This document shows positions 6,181 to 6,232 of a stretch of DNA of 6,232 nucleotides, in pieces (within the stretch, counting starts at the first letter, position 1; each line of letters opens with the position of its first letter). The position numbers and the translations under genes are program-made. Under the pieces are notes generated by a model, which did not search any database, was not told where the DNA came from, and was given only the letters and a program-made list of their open reading frames with translations. The stretch comes from Kiritimatiellia bacterium. GTDB lineage: Bacteria > Verrucomicrobiota > Kiritimatiellia > SLAD01. The stretch is from NCBI GenBank assembly GCA_007128275.1, contig SKXR01000013.1:1-6232 (forward strand), written 5' to 3'.

Positions 6181-6220
6181 GGATTCTCCAATGGATATCT
6201 CGCCTTTGTGGCGAATATTC
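6181..6220 (-). promoter_or_regulatory. ABC-F gene leader: hairpin plus ribosome site
   Basis: TTGGAG (6191-6186) lies 5 nt before the GTG at 6180 and is the only ribosome-site-like sequence near either possible start. Just upstream, GAATATTCGCC and GGCGAGATATCC (6220-6193) can form an 11-bp stem with one bulged base and one G-U pair around the loop ACAAA. A stem this close to the ribosome site could influence translation. The window ends 12 nt further on, so no promoter or longer leader can be judged. Confidence 0.4.
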
Positions 6221-6232
6221 GGGGTGGATTGC

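Overview
The window shows a GC-rich bacterial genome (above 50% GC by eye), almost certainly from a diderm (Gram-negative) organism. Two genes carry lipoprotein signal peptides, a third has a Sec-type signal followed by amphipathic strands like an outer-membrane barrel, and most starts have a clear AAGGAG-type ribosome site. A PVC-type lineage (Kiritimatiellota/Verrucomicrobiota) is my best guess, from the lipoprotein style and an intergenic palindrome, but that is a low-confidence inference. There are no tRNA or rRNA genes, insertion sequences, CRISPR arrays or phage genes.

Layout. Left part, minus strand: a very acidic lipoprotein (1271-1906) ends in a strong hairpin terminator (1209-1240). 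Next come a possible 11-codon leader ORF (1087-1122), a sigma70-like promoter (1031-1059) and a two-gene unit. That unit is a lipoprotein of unknown function (440-1012), overlapping by 4 nt a secreted, probably barrel-type protein that runs off the left edge (1-443). A 359-base divergent gap (1907-2265) follows. It holds no credible gene but contains a long imperfect inverted repeat (2042-2110) and a structured leader hairpin (2191-2246).

Middle part, plus strand: two abutting genes encode a multi-pass membrane protein (2266-3357) and a membrane-anchored protein with two tandem NTF2-like domains (3358-4134). They are coupled (TGA directly followed by ATG), and both appear to be built by internal duplication. 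Right part, minus strand and convergent: a full-length ABC-F ATPase (4192-6180) of the YheS/YdiF type, with a hairpin just upstream of its ribosome site.

How they work together: only the ABC-F protein has a well-understood family role (ribosome-bound translation factor). The other genes look like cell-envelope proteins. The two pairs (1-443 with 440-1012; 2266-3357 with 3358-4134) are each likely co-translated and may each form a functional pair, but no specific pathway can be read from the sequence. The most unusual item is the membrane protein/NTF2-like pair with matching internal two-fold repeats.
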